Shown: positions 6,144 through 12,380 of the stretch, one piece after another | How the letters are laid out: each line of letters starts with the position of its first letter | Position numbering within the stretch: the first letter of the stretch is position 1 | From: Oscillospiraceae bacterium | GTDB lineage: Bacteria; Bacillota; Clostridia; Oscillospirales; Ruminococcaceae | DNA: 15,004 nt | Reading direction: 5' to 3' | NCBI GenBank assembly: GCA_029068025.1 | Contig: JAIEDJ010000155.1 | Location: 1 to 15,004, forward strand | Translations under genes and position numbers: made by a program | Notes under the pieces: generated by a model | Seen by the model: the letters and a program-made list of their open reading frames with translations, nothing else | What the model was told of the DNA's origin: nothing | The model's database searches: none

Positions 6144-6689
6144 TTGACAAAACCTGAGATCGATTCATATTTCAATGATGTTTATTCTGCGACGTTCAAG
6201 GCGGTTTCGCGTTATGTTGCAAGTCATGCCTCCCGTTTTCAGGACTCCGAGGACATTATCCAGAACGTGTATACGCGCTTTTACAAGCGTATCACCGAAA
6301 AAGGCTTCGGGGATATCGAATCACCCGAAGCGTTCGTTATCAACATCGCCAAATTCGAGTGCAGGACGTTTCTCTCGAGCTTTATAAAGCGCCGCGAGAA
6401 GGTTCGCAATCTCTCCGATTTTTCCGAAGAGGAATCGGCGGCACTTGATGCCGAATTGTCACGAAACGTCCCGCTGCTTGAGGATGTTATGAACAACAAG
6501 ATCCTCGCAAAGCAGATTTTTGACGACATCATCAAGAACGATGAAACGGTCGGGAAGATATTCTACCTGCATTTTGTCTGCGATATGAAGCTTGAAGAGG
6601 TCGCCAAGCGGCTTGACCTCAATCTTTCCACAGTAAAGACCAAGCTGTACAGAACGATAGAACGTCAAAAGAAAAAATTTGATATGTAG
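6144..6689 (+). CDS. ECF-type RNA polymerase sigma factor
   Basis: Product of 181 residues starting at TTG (6144-6146), chosen because GAGGTG lies 8 nt upstream and the resulting N-terminus (TKPEIDSYFNDVY) begins directly at sigma region 2. Longer starts have no ribosome binding site. Region 2 spans about 5-75, with DSEDIIQNVYTRFYKRI being the typical 2.2 core-polymerase helix. An acidic linker is at 95-118. Region 4 (about 125-178) has the helix-turn-helix KLEEVAKRLDLNLSTVKTKLYRTIERQ, which reads the -35 of target promoters. The gene downstream (53 nt away) encodes a single-pass membrane protein that likely acts as its anti-sigma factor. Transcription comes from a housekeeping promoter, so activity is probably controlled after synthesis. 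Confidence 0.93.
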   Translation: MTKPEIDSYFNDVYSATFKAVSRYVASHASRFQDSEDIIQNVYTRFYKRITEKGFGDIESPEAFVINIAKFECRTFLSSFIKRREKVRNLSDFSEEESAALDAELSRNVPLLEDVMNNKILAKQIFDDIIKNDETVGKIFYLHFVCDMKLEEVAKRLDLNLSTVKTKLYRTIERQKKKFDM

Positions 6690-6742
6690 CCGTAATTATC
6701 ACGGCGGGTCGCATATAATAAACTACAGAAAGGGTGAAACTT

Positions 6743-8968
6743 GTGAACAAGCGCGATTTTTACAAAGAGCTTATGAGTGAATATATGTTCGATAAGGAAA
6801 AGATCTGCGCGAACGCCAAGAAGGGCAAGCTCACAGGCCGCAGACCCTTGCCGATATATATAGGTATGACAGCCGCGGTTGCGGCGGCAGTTGTGATCGT
6901 CGGAACAGTCGTGTTCACCAATGTGGGCAGAAACAACGGCGTTCAGATCAGCAACAAGACTTTGGCAGCGTTGTCAGAGAAGGAAAGACTTGACCGCGCA
7001 ATTGCCGAGATGCAGCGCAATGAAGGCTCCGAAACGCGTATGGATGTGTATATCACCTTCAGAACTCCGCTTTCTCCGAAATCCGCGCAAAGCCTTCTGT
7101 CACAATTCTCCGAAAGCGGCGCTCCCGCAAAAATGCTTTACATGGCGGACGGCTCAAGAGCTATGGGTACTTCCGAGGTTGCCGCGGTATTCAGGAGCAA
7201 CAGCGGAGAGGTCTTAGCCGCGGTCATCAACTGCGCTGGATATAAGCTTGCTCAGATAAACGCCAATGAAAATGTTGTGCTGGCAGAGCCGGTGTCCGAG
7301 TATGACAATATCGCGGATATCAAGCCGATGACTCCCGATATTACACCTCCCGATACGAGCACAAGCACCATCGTGCCGGATCCTCCTAAGCCTGTCGTGT
7401 CCGATCCGGACAACAGCGGTTCCAACAGCAATACCCACGAGCCGCCTGATCTCGATGACCCGTCCGGAGATCTTCCCGGCGGAGCTGAAACGCAGGATCC
7501 GAATTCGGGCAGCACATCAAAGGATCCCAACAATACAAGCACGTCGGAGCCGAGCGTTCCGGAAGATCCCAACAACACAAGCAACCCGAACGATCCCGGT
7601 ACAAGCGATGTTTCCCCGGTCACTCCGGAGAACCCGCCTGCAGCAGTGCCCGGTATCCCGGACGGCGTAACGCTTCCGTATGAGAACACAGCCGCATCGT
7701 TCATCACGGACGATCTCGGCGCTCAGAAGGCGTACTTCCTCAGCGATAACGTGTTCTATGTCAAGTCCGAGAATGCCGTTTCTCTGTACAAATGGGACGG
7801 CAAGAAGGAAACTCTCGCGGCAACTCAGGCAATAACGGACGCCAAGGTGGCTTGGGTATCCGAAAACGGCCTGCGCATGATGGTCAGCGGCGTGGAAAAC
7901 GGTATTCGTAAGAAGCTGTTTATCATTGACGCTAAGAGCTGCACGATCAACGATATGAATGTGGACGAAGCGGTCGGCGAAGGTTCTATTGCCGAGGCGG
8001 CATACAATGAAAAACTCGATGTGTTCGCACTGAACGTGTTTGACGTTGACTGCCGCTACATTTACACCGCAAAGCTCCTGGGCTATCAGATATCCGAACC
8101 TCAGATAATAGCTTACGGCTCGGAAAGCCTGTCGCTTCTGGCGGCGCACGGCAAGTCGGTTTATTACAGTGAAAGCACCGGAACCTCTACTGTTATTTAC
8201 AAATATGAGGACGAGAAGAACACCGAGGTCAAGGTACTTGACAGCTTGTATGTTTCAACTCTGAACTCTGCGTTTACTCACTCTCTGGTGATCGGCGAAA
8301 ACGGACTTAGTATTTTTGATCCCGCAACGGAAAGCCTGATACAGATAAACGGCAGCAAAGCGTCCTTCGGCGCGTCGGCGCACAGCTTTTCCGACGGAAA
8401 GTCGTACTTCACGGTCAGATCGGGAGCAATAGTTCCCGAAAACGGAATATCCGAGATCGCGAAAATCGACTTCACACGGAGCTTCTCGGCAAAGTGGTCA
8501 GCGGCTGTCAGCAACGGCTCTGTCCGTATTATCCCGAGTGTGTATACCGAACGTGTCAAGAACGACGGCATAACCTTTGCTCAGCCCGAGGAAAAGGCGA
8601 CGGCACAGCAGCGAGCGACGGTCAATACCGCCATCGGCGTGATAAATGCCTTGGCAAACGGCAGCTGCAAGGAGTGCGGACTTAATACAGGTGAAAAGCT
8701 GACCGCCGCGATAGACGCGTGCTTCAGCGAAAGCGAGGCGCGTTATATCAAAGCCCGGTGCGAGATCTCCGAGAGCGGCGAGCTGAGCTATACGAACAGC
8801 GGATTCACCGCAGTGAACGTTTCCGATACCGTTCTTGTGATGAACGATGAGCTTAACGGCACACTGTATATCAAAGCGGGAACGTTTGACGGCAAGACCG
8901 CGTACCGCACGGTTTCCATCACACTGACGACCAAGAACGGCAAACTGCTGATGGACGCGGCAGTATGA
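6743..8968 (+). CDS. Single-pass membrane protein, putative anti-sigma factor with large external sensor-like domain
   Basis: Product of 741 residues starting at GTG (6743-6745), with AAAGGGTG about 8 nt upstream. The earlier GTG at 6734 overlaps that site and was rejected. Residues 1-35 are charged and cytoplasmic (MNKRDFYKELMSEYMFDKEK), the expected place for sigma binding. One hydrophobic helix spans about 37-59. The exterior has a mixed domain (about 65-195), a Pro/Asp/Ser/Thr/Asn-rich linker (about 195-305, with DPNNTS-like repeats), a beta-strand-rich region (about 310-575) with blade-like phrases such as KAYFLSDNVFYVKSENAVSLYKWDG, and a final domain ending in KNGKLLMDAAV. No zinc-binding anti-sigma motif (HxxxCxxC) is seen. 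The regulatory role is inferred from its place behind the sigma gene and its topology; the ligand is unknown. Confidence 0.75.
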   Translation: MNKRDFYKELMSEYMFDKEKICANAKKGKLTGRRPLPIYIGMTAAVAAAVVIVGTVVFTNVGRNNGVQISNKTLAALSEKERLDRAIAEMQRNEGSETRMDVYITFRTPLSPKSAQSLLSQFSESGAPAKMLYMADGSRAMGTSEVAAVFRSNSGEVLAAVINCAGYKLAQINANENVVLAEPVSEYDNIADIKPMTPDITPPDTSTSTIVPDPPKPVVSDPDNSGSNSNTHEPPDLDDPSGDLPGGAETQDPNSGSTSKDPNNTSTSEPSVPEDPNNTSNPNDPGTSDVSPVTPENPPAAVPGIPDGVTLPYENTAASFITDDLGAQKAYFLSDNVFYVKSENAVSLYKWDGKKETLAATQAITDAKVAWVSENGLRMMVSGVENGIRKKLFIIDAKSCTINDMNVDEAVGEGSIAEAAYNEKLDVFALNVFDVDCRYIYTAKLLGYQISEPQIIAYGSESLSLLAAHGKSVYYSESTGTSTVIYKYEDEKNTEVKVLDSLYVSTLNSAFTHSLVIGENGLSIFDPATESLIQINGSKASFGASAHSFSDGKSYFTVRSGAIVPENGISEIAKIDFTRSFSAKWSAAVSNGSVRIIPSVYTERVKNDGITFAQPEEKATAQQRATVNTAIGVINALANGSCKECGLNTGEKLTAAIDACFSESEARYIKARCEISESGELSYTNSGFTAVNVSDTVLVMNDELNGTLYIKAGTFDGKTAYRTVSITLTTKNGKLLMDAAV

Positions 8969-8990
8969 TCATCACAAAGAATAATATTAT

Positions 8991-9016
8991 CGCGGCAGAG
9001 CATATGCTCCGCCGCG
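8991..9016 (+). terminator. GC-rich hairpin ending the sigma operon
   Basis: CGCGGCAGAGCA pairs with TGCTCCGCCGCG around a two-base turn, with one A-C mismatch, 22 nt after the stop. It is followed not by a T-run but by TCAGTCTGTAGAAAAAG, a tag that recurs beside other hairpins here (9294-9325, 9400-9441, 13965-14002). Confidence 0.65.
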
Positions 9017-9041
9017 TCAGTCTGTAGAAAAAGTTATTTTA

Positions 9042-9095
9042 GCCAAGAGCAGCGTGCCAAACCTGAGCACAAGCGCCCTAGCCAAGGACAACATT
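9042..9095 (+). repeat. 54-bp unit, third direct copy
   Basis: GCCAAGAGCAGCGTGCC, then CTGAGCACAAGCGCCC, then AGCCAAGGACAACATT. Same unit as at 5444-5496 and 5644-5699. Confidence 0.7.
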
Positions 9096-9109
9096 GCGTG
9101 GGTGACTGC

Positions 9110-9236
9110 AAATTTCAAAAAGCAAGTGTCCGCATTATGCACTCCGTGCAAAACGCTAGCGCAACGGAGCGAAGCGTAGTGAGCATTCGGCGCTTGGCTA
9201 GCGCAGTGCTTCGCACTGCGCGTTTTTGAAATTTTT
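9110..9236. repeat. Dispersed structured element R3
   Basis: Terminal inverted repeats AAATTTCAAAAAGC (9110-9123) and GCGCGTTTTTGAAATTT (9219-9234). A perfect 9-bp hairpin, GCGCAGTGC-TTC-GCACTGCGC (9201-9221), stands where R2 has GCTCAGTGC-GAA-GCACTGAGC. The third base pair changed from T-A to G-C with pairing kept. The interior is rich in CTCCG/AGCGAAGCG phrases. Confidence 0.75.
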
Positions 9237-9420
9237 TGATAAACAGCTCCTCGTCAACATTGTAAAACCAGCCCAGATCAACATTTAATGGGTTTATCTA
9301 CAAGCTGAGGCGGACTTCGCCCGCCGTTTTTGAAATTTCTTTTAAATCAACAGCCCCTCGTCAACGTTATAAAACCAGCCAAGATCAACTTTTTAGAGAT
9401 TTATATACAAGCTGACGCGG
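9222..9420 (+). repeat. Two direct repeats of about 92 bp
   Basis: 9222-9313 and 9326-9420 both run GTTTTTGAAATTT, CAGCYCCTCGTCAAC, TAAAACCAGCC, AGATCAAC, TTTATMTACAAGCTGA, GCGG. They are separated by a short GC hairpin (GGCGG / CCGCC). The start of each copy is the right arm of an R-type element. Confidence 0.8.
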
Positions 9421-9441
9421 CGGAGTATTAGCTCCGCCGCG
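9416..9441 (-). terminator. GC-rich hairpin ending the DUF1292 transcript
   Basis: CGCGGCGGAG pairs with CTCCGCCGCG around six bases. Read on the minus strand it is followed by TCAGCTTGTATATAAATC, much like the hairpin at 8991-9016 on the plus strand, so the two face each other as ends of convergent units. It lacks a clean T-run. Confidence 0.6.
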
Positions 9442-9457
9442 CCGTTGTCATATTACA

Positions 9458-9718
9458 TTATATAATGTCACGCATAATTACCGCCTTGCCGTAAGATGCA
9501 ATATAAAACCCGCTATAGGCAGGGTGGGTAAGATCGCCCAACGGTTTCACGCTCCCGCCATCTGCAGAGGGCAAAGCCATGCAGGAGGTCTGCAATCCGC
9601 CGCCGGAGTCGAAATCCCTTTTACAATGTGTTGGATTATAGTAGCACACATTCGCAAACAAGGCAGTAATATTATTTTGCTCGGTCTCCGTGCCGTTATA
9701 CGCAGCCGGTGATGTCAA
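9458..9718 (-). CDS. Doubtful 86-codon frame overlapping the DUF1292 stop
   Basis: Opens with TTG (9716-9718) overlapping the TGA of the DUF1292 gene, with AAGGTGG about 10 nt before it, so coupled translation is possible. The product is unlike a normal small protein: several cysteines, Gly/Ser/Thr rich, no membrane helix and no family that I recognise (phrases CYYNPTHCKRDFDSGGG and GSVKPLGDLTHPA). It could equally be a non-coding sequence or repeat in the 3' region of the DUF1292 transcript. It runs to just before the hairpin at 9416-9441. Confidence 0.3.
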   Translation of the reverse strand: MTSPAAYNGTETEQNNITALFANVCYYNPTHCKRDFDSGGGLQTSCMALPSADGGSVKPLGDLTHPAYSGFYIASYGKAVIMRDII

Positions 9719-10056
9719 TCATTGCCGTCCACCTTGGCAAGCTCCTCAAGATCCTCATCAAAATCCTCGTCGACCATTTCGGAAAATCTCTTTATGAACA
9801 TCTCGCCCGCCGCGTTATATTCCGCGTCGTCGTCAACGGTGGACAGCATAGCCTCGCCGTCCGTTTCTATCTCCTTAAGTACCACGAACTCCGCGGTATC
9901 CTCGTCATCGGAATCAGCGGGGATCAGCGCGTAGTACACCACGCCGTTAAGCTCCGCTCTGTCAACAAACTCAAAGCGGGTGACATTTCCGTCCTCGTCC
10001 TCAAGCTCGATGATTCCTTCGTCCTCGTCCAGAAACGCGTCATTATTCTCGTTCAT
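9715..10056 (-). CDS. DUF1292 family protein
   Basis: Product of 113 residues, a small very acidic cytoplasmic protein. The start ATG follows AAGGAG at 7 nt. The DUF1292 (YrzB-like) core is clear: IIELEDEDGNVTRFEFVD, then ELNGVVYYALIP, then AEFVVLKEIETDGEAMLSTVDDDAEYN, and an acidic C-terminal tail. The function of the family is unknown. In many Firmicutes it sits beside ruvX and alaS, which are not here. It has its own promoter at 10300-10328 and a leader of about 240 nt containing element R4. Confidence 0.9.
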   Translation of the reverse strand: MNENNDAFLDEDEGIIELEDEDGNVTRFEFVDRAELNGVVYYALIPADSDDEDTAEFVVLKEIETDGEAMLSTVDDDAEYNAAGEMFIKRFSEMVDEDFDEDLEELAKVDGND

Positions 10057-10077
10057 GTTTAACTCCTTATTTTAAAT

Positions 10078-10180
10078 AATTTCAAAATACACGTCACCAC
10101 GGCACGCTCCGCGCTTCGCGCTACGCTTAGCCGCGCTGACGGTACCGGGCGAAATTAAAATTTCGCCCTTTTTGAAATTC
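10078..10180 (-). repeat. Dispersed structured element R4 in the DUF1292 leader
   Basis: Outer arms AATTTCAAAA (10078-10087) and TTTTTGAAATTC (10169-10180). Hairpin GGGCGAAATT / AATTTCGCCC (10147-10168) is followed on the plus strand by TTTTT; R1 has GGTCGAAATT / AATTTCGACC there, a paired change of T-A to G-C. A second stem with ends CGTCA / TGACG and inner GCGGC / GCCG(T) is topped by GCGC-TTC-GCGC. It ends a few bases from the AAGGAG of the DUF1292 gene. Confidence 0.8.
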
Positions 10181-10299
10181 ACTGCTCACCACAATGTTGA
10201 TCTCGGCGCAAGCGCCTTTGCTGCGTGTTTATAGTGTCGATCTCAGCGCGGGCGATTTTGATTATGCCTAGCCGTTTACAAAACGAACATTACCCTTTT

Positions 10300-10328
10300 A
10301 TTTTACACTATGGGCGTGTAATTGTCAA
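10300..10328 (-). promoter_or_regulatory. Promoter of the DUF1292 gene
   Basis: On the minus strand TTGACA (10323-10328), 17 nt, TAAAAT (10300-10305). Start near 10294. Confidence 0.8.
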
Positions 10329-10445
10329 TAGGGAATTCATGAAAAATGCGTGAAACAGCCGTTTTTCACGATATAATCGGTGGAATGACTAAAAAAGATT
10401 TTGAAAATATATACAAAATGCCAATGCTAAAATTAAAAAATTCTA

Positions 10446-10474
10446 TTGACTTTTAACAAAAAATGTGGTATTAT
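10446..10474 (+). promoter_or_regulatory. Promoter of the large structured RNA
   Basis: TTGACT (10446-10451), 17 nt, TATTAT (10469-10474), in an AT-rich setting. The expected start is near 10481. Confidence 0.85.
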
Positions 10475-10542
10475 TATATCAAGGAAAGAGAAAACCCGAG
10501 GTCAGGCCGGGAAGCCGGTACGGGTGGTCTTCCGAATCAACC

Positions 10543-10572
10543 GAAAGGAGAGTCATTCCAATGCACTGCTGA
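10543..10572 (+). other. Shine-Dalgarno hairpin element 1 with frame M-H-C-stop
   Basis: GAAAGGAG (10543-10550), then AGTCATTCCA, then ATG CAC TGC TGA (10561-10572). GGA can pair with TCC. GAAAGGAG is fully complementary to the 16S rRNA tail. Confidence 0.6.
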
Positions 10573-10616
10573 GTTTGAAGCCGAGAGCGCGGCTTTAAGT
10601 CCCGCTCAAATCTTTG

Positions 10617-10645
10617 AAAAGGAGTACACTCCGATGGCTCGTTGA
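10617..10645 (+). other. Shine-Dalgarno hairpin element 2 with frame M-A-R-stop
   Basis: AAAAGGAG, then TACACTCCG, then ATG GCT CGT TGA (10634-10645). GGAG pairs with CTCC around TACA, the cleanest hairpin of the five. Confidence 0.6.
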
Positions 10646-10676
10646 ATCTTAACGGGAAAAATCTTAGCTTTAAGCA

Positions 10677-10753
10677 GAAAGGAAGCGAGTCCAATGGAAG
10701 TATCGGAACCTCTTTATTACCTGTCTGCGGAGTCGCTGCCCGCATGCCGCTGA
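10677..10753 (+). other. Shine-Dalgarno hairpin element 3 with a 19-codon frame
   Basis: GAAAGGAAGCGAGTCCA precedes ATG (10694-10696). The frame reads MEVSEPLYYLSAESLPACR and stops at TGA (10751-10753). GGA can pair with TCC. The downstream half of this frame overlaps the large central stem region. Confidence 0.55.
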
Positions 10754-10925
10754 GGTGGATTTCTGAGCGATGATCTGCACGGGTGCCCTTTGCCCGAAAG
10801 TGCAGAATCCGCTGAAACTCAAGGCGTTTGCCGTATTAAGACCCGCGGTTTTCGGGAAACCCGCAGACTTTTTCAACCGCCTAGTGCGTTTACATAGATA
10901 AGCCCTTAAGAAAGTGGTGATTGCG

Positions 10926-10961
10926 ATGTGCGTATTAGTTTTGAGGTTAGGAAAATTCTAG
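10926..10961 (+). other. Possible 11-codon frame without a good Shine-Dalgarno
   Basis: ATG at 10926 reads MCVLVLRLGKF and stops at TAG (10959-10961). It lacks the GGA...TCC hairpin and has only GTGGTGA before it, so it is much weaker than the five elements. Confidence 0.25.
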
Positions 10962-11013
10962 CGAAAGGATGAGTCCAATGTCCCTTGAAATTTGTTCTGA
11001 AATCAAATTTTGA
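10962..11013 (+). other. Shine-Dalgarno hairpin element 4 with an 11-codon frame
   Basis: GAAAGGATGAGTCCA precedes ATG (10978-10980). The frame reads MSLEICSEIKF and stops at TGA (11011-11013). The frame itself is largely the AAATTTG / CAAATTT stem, so translating ribosomes would open it. Confidence 0.55.
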
Positions 11014-11035
11014 CAAGGAGTACATTCCAATGTAA
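11014..11035 (+). other. Shine-Dalgarno hairpin element 5: ATG followed directly by TAA
   Basis: CAAGGAG, then TACATTCCA, then ATG TAA (11030-11035). GGAG pairs with TTCC around TACA (one G-U). A start codon followed at once by a stop at ideal Shine-Dalgarno spacing is a minimal open frame. Confidence 0.6.
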
Positions 11036-11064
11036 TACTCAATCTTTTATAAATTGAATATATG

Positions 11065-11102
11065 TGCGTCCCCGCGGTCAGCCGGGACGCATTTGTTTGT
11101 TT
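11065..11102 (+). terminator. Intrinsic terminator of the structured RNA
   Basis: TGCGTCCC (11065-11072) pairs with GGGACGCA (11084-11091), followed by TTTGTTTGTTT. Confidence 0.9.
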
Positions 11103-11175
11103 AAAAAGCTGCTTTTAAGCCAGGTACAATATACATAATTGAATCACAAGCTCCAAGCCAAAATCAGTGTTCGGG

Positions 11176-11217
11176 AGGTTTATCTGCAAGCCGGGACAAA
11201 TTTTTTAAAAAATTTTG
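11176..11217. repeat. Tag relative and long AT palindrome
   Basis: GGTTTATCTGCAAGCCGGG at about 11177 is a relative of the TTTATMTACAAGCTGA tag. It is followed by a palindrome of six T and six A flanked by AAA/TTT (about 11198-11215). No gene lies between 11103 and 11352. Confidence 0.45.
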
Positions 11218-11246
11218 TTTTTCCCCTTTATTTTTTCATTTAAATA

Positions 11247-11255
11247 TGTTATAAT
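11247..11255 (+). promoter_or_regulatory. Extended -10 promoter of the YcxB-like gene
   Basis: TGT followed by TATAAT (11250-11255). The -35 region (TTTATT-like) is poor, so the extended TG probably compensates. Leader about 90 nt. Confidence 0.55.
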
Positions 11256-11352
11256 GTTATTATCTGATATTGTAATTATTATAAAATGCGGCTTGCAAAC
11301 GTGTTTGCGGCGCGTTATCACATTCCGGATCACGGAAGAAAGGGTGCTTACA

Positions 11353-12219
11353 TTGGCGTTTTGTGATATGAAGCCGGTGAGCGTAACCGATGCACAAGGC
11401 AGCACAACTTACATAATCGGGAACGTTATTGCGATCTACAGAGCGGAAACCGCTTCGCCGCTTGTCTACAGTTGGGATATGGTAAAGTCGGTGGCGATCT
11501 CCAGACGTGATTTCAAGATCGTTGCCGGAAACAACACTATCGTCATTCCTTATAGGCTGTTTGGTTCAGATGAGACCGTCCTCAAAGCGATCACCATCAT
11601 TGAATGTCATCAAAAGGAGTATGACTTTACGTATCAGCACGAAAAGCGTATGCTTCCGCTCAAGTCGATGTACGTTGAATGCGCTCCGGGCAGAGAGACC
11701 TATATCGGAGAAGGTGTTTTCGACGAGGGTGAAACAGCCGCCGCGTTTATCGCGCTGCTGAATTTCAAGCTAATAAAGTTCCTTTGGCTGATAGCTATCC
11801 TTATCATGCTTGTTACATTGGGCGTGATCCAGCTCAATTGGGGAATAACCCGGGACAAGGTGCTGTATTATATCCCGATCTCTATAGCGATAGGCGGCAT
11901 CGTCTCGCTGCTTGTGTACATTATCGCGCACGCTGTCGCGCGCGCAAGATTTAAGAGCAAGTGCAACGCCGATCTTGCTTCGCGCCAGCCCATAACATTT
12001 GTGATCAGCCGCGTGGGTTTCGCGGTATGCGAAAGCTGCGTTTATGAGAGCCGGGATCTGATCCCGTGGGGCGAGATAGACTACTTTGTCGAGTCCGACA
12101 AGATGTTTATTCTCTATAAGAACAATTCTGTCGTTGCTTATATCCCCAAAAAGGCATTCAACAAAAAGCACGTCGGAGGAGTTGCGGATATCCTCGCGCT
12201 CAGCGCGGAGCAGCGCTGA
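11353..12219 (+). CDS. YcxB-like membrane protein
   Basis: Product of 288 residues starting at TTG (11353-11355), with AAAGGGTG about 6 nt upstream. A longer in-frame start at 11215 would lie before the promoter's -10 box and was rejected. An N-terminal soluble region (about 1-135) is followed by two membrane helices (about 140-161 and 171-195). The C-terminal domain (about 212-284) reads ITFVISRVGFAVCESCVYESRDLIPWGEIDYFVESDKMFILYKN and ends with IPKKAF, the pattern of the YcxB-like C-terminal domain (PF14317), whose function is unknown. The usual family member has the two helices followed by this domain; the N-terminal region here may be a second, diverged copy of a similar fold. The next gene, 161 nt on, may be co-transcribed. 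Confidence 0.78.
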   Translation: MAFCDMKPVSVTDAQGSTTYIIGNVIAIYRAETASPLVYSWDMVKSVAISRRDFKIVAGNNTIVIPYRLFGSDETVLKAITIIECHQKEYDFTYQHEKRMLPLKSMYVECAPGRETYIGEGVFDEGETAAAFIALLNFKLIKFLWLIAILIMLVTLGVIQLNWGITRDKVLYYIPISIAIGGIVSLLVYIIAHAVARARFKSKCNADLASRQPITFVISRVGFAVCESCVYESRDLIPWGEIDYFVESDKMFILYKNNSVVAYIPKKAFNKKHVGGVADILALSAEQR

Positions 12220-12286
12220 CAAACGCATTGAACGCCGTGCGGCAGGCAAGACCCGCACGAGCCTTTGAGAGACGGCAAAATCACAG

Positions 12287-12305
12287 CGGCGTTTAAAAAA
12301 CGCCG
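12287..12305. other. Hairpin between the YcxB-like and hypothetical genes
   Basis: CGGCGTTT pairs with AAACGCCG around AAA. There is no T-run after it, so it is not a classical terminator; it may be a weak or Rho-linked stop, or an RNA-stability element. Confidence 0.4.
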
Positions 12306-12380
12306 TAATACAGGCATTGACACCGCAATGCGCAAAGCGCGGCTTTGTGCGGAATTGCTTTGATCGAGGAGTTGAGCTTT

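Larger units (their letters stand above)
9017..9457. other. Gene-free repeat block
   Basis: About 440 bp between two convergent operons holding no credible gene. It contains a 54-bp unit (9042-9095), element R3 (9110-9236) and two direct repeats of about 92 bp (9222-9313 and 9326-9420), and ends in a GC-rich hairpin (9416-9441). The whole block is built from modules also seen around 5240-5700, 10057-10260 and 13800-14000. Confidence 0.7.
10481..11102 (+). ncRNA. Large structured non-coding RNA with five Shine-Dalgarno/ATG hairpins
   Basis: About 620 nt between a good promoter and a strong intrinsic terminator, with no credible long frame. Visible folds are ACCCG / CGGGT (10494-10525) enclosing CCGG-GAAG-CCGG; AAGCCG / CGGCTT (10578-10595); GGATT / AATCC stacked next to CTGCAC / GTGCAG (10757-10810) with inner GGG / CCC; a GCGG...CCCGC hairpin (10845-10864); and AAATTTG / CAAATTT (10988-11010). 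Between them lie five elements of the form GAAAGGA-N-TCC-AATG, each a small hairpin pairing the Shine-Dalgarno GGA with TCC just before an ATG. The ATGs start frames of 3, 3, 19, 11 and 1 codons. Size and independent expression recall large ornate bacterial RNAs (OLE, GOLLD, ROOL), but I cannot match it to any. An alternative is a degenerate or regulatory cluster of leader peptides. Confidence 0.72.

Noticed and set aside
7517..8149. Long minus-strand frame opposite the putative anti-sigma gene
   Set aside because: Arises from codon bias on the opposite strand; no start signals and no recognisable protein.
9222..9420. CRISPR array
   Set aside because: Only two long direct repeats with one short spacer that is itself a hairpin; no cas genes.
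10498..10525. Signal recognition particle RNA
   Set aside because: AGGTCAGGCCGG recalls the SRP domain IV, but the GGAAGCAGCC loop and the overall length and fold do not fit.
10463..10645. Sixty-codon plus-strand frame over the start of the structured RNA
   Set aside because: Its start lies inside the promoter, it has no ribosome binding site, and its end only coincides with the M-A-R mini-frame.
11215..11352. Upstream extension of the YcxB-like gene to 11215
   Set aside because: It begins before the -10 box and lacks a ribosome binding site; TTG at 11353 has one.
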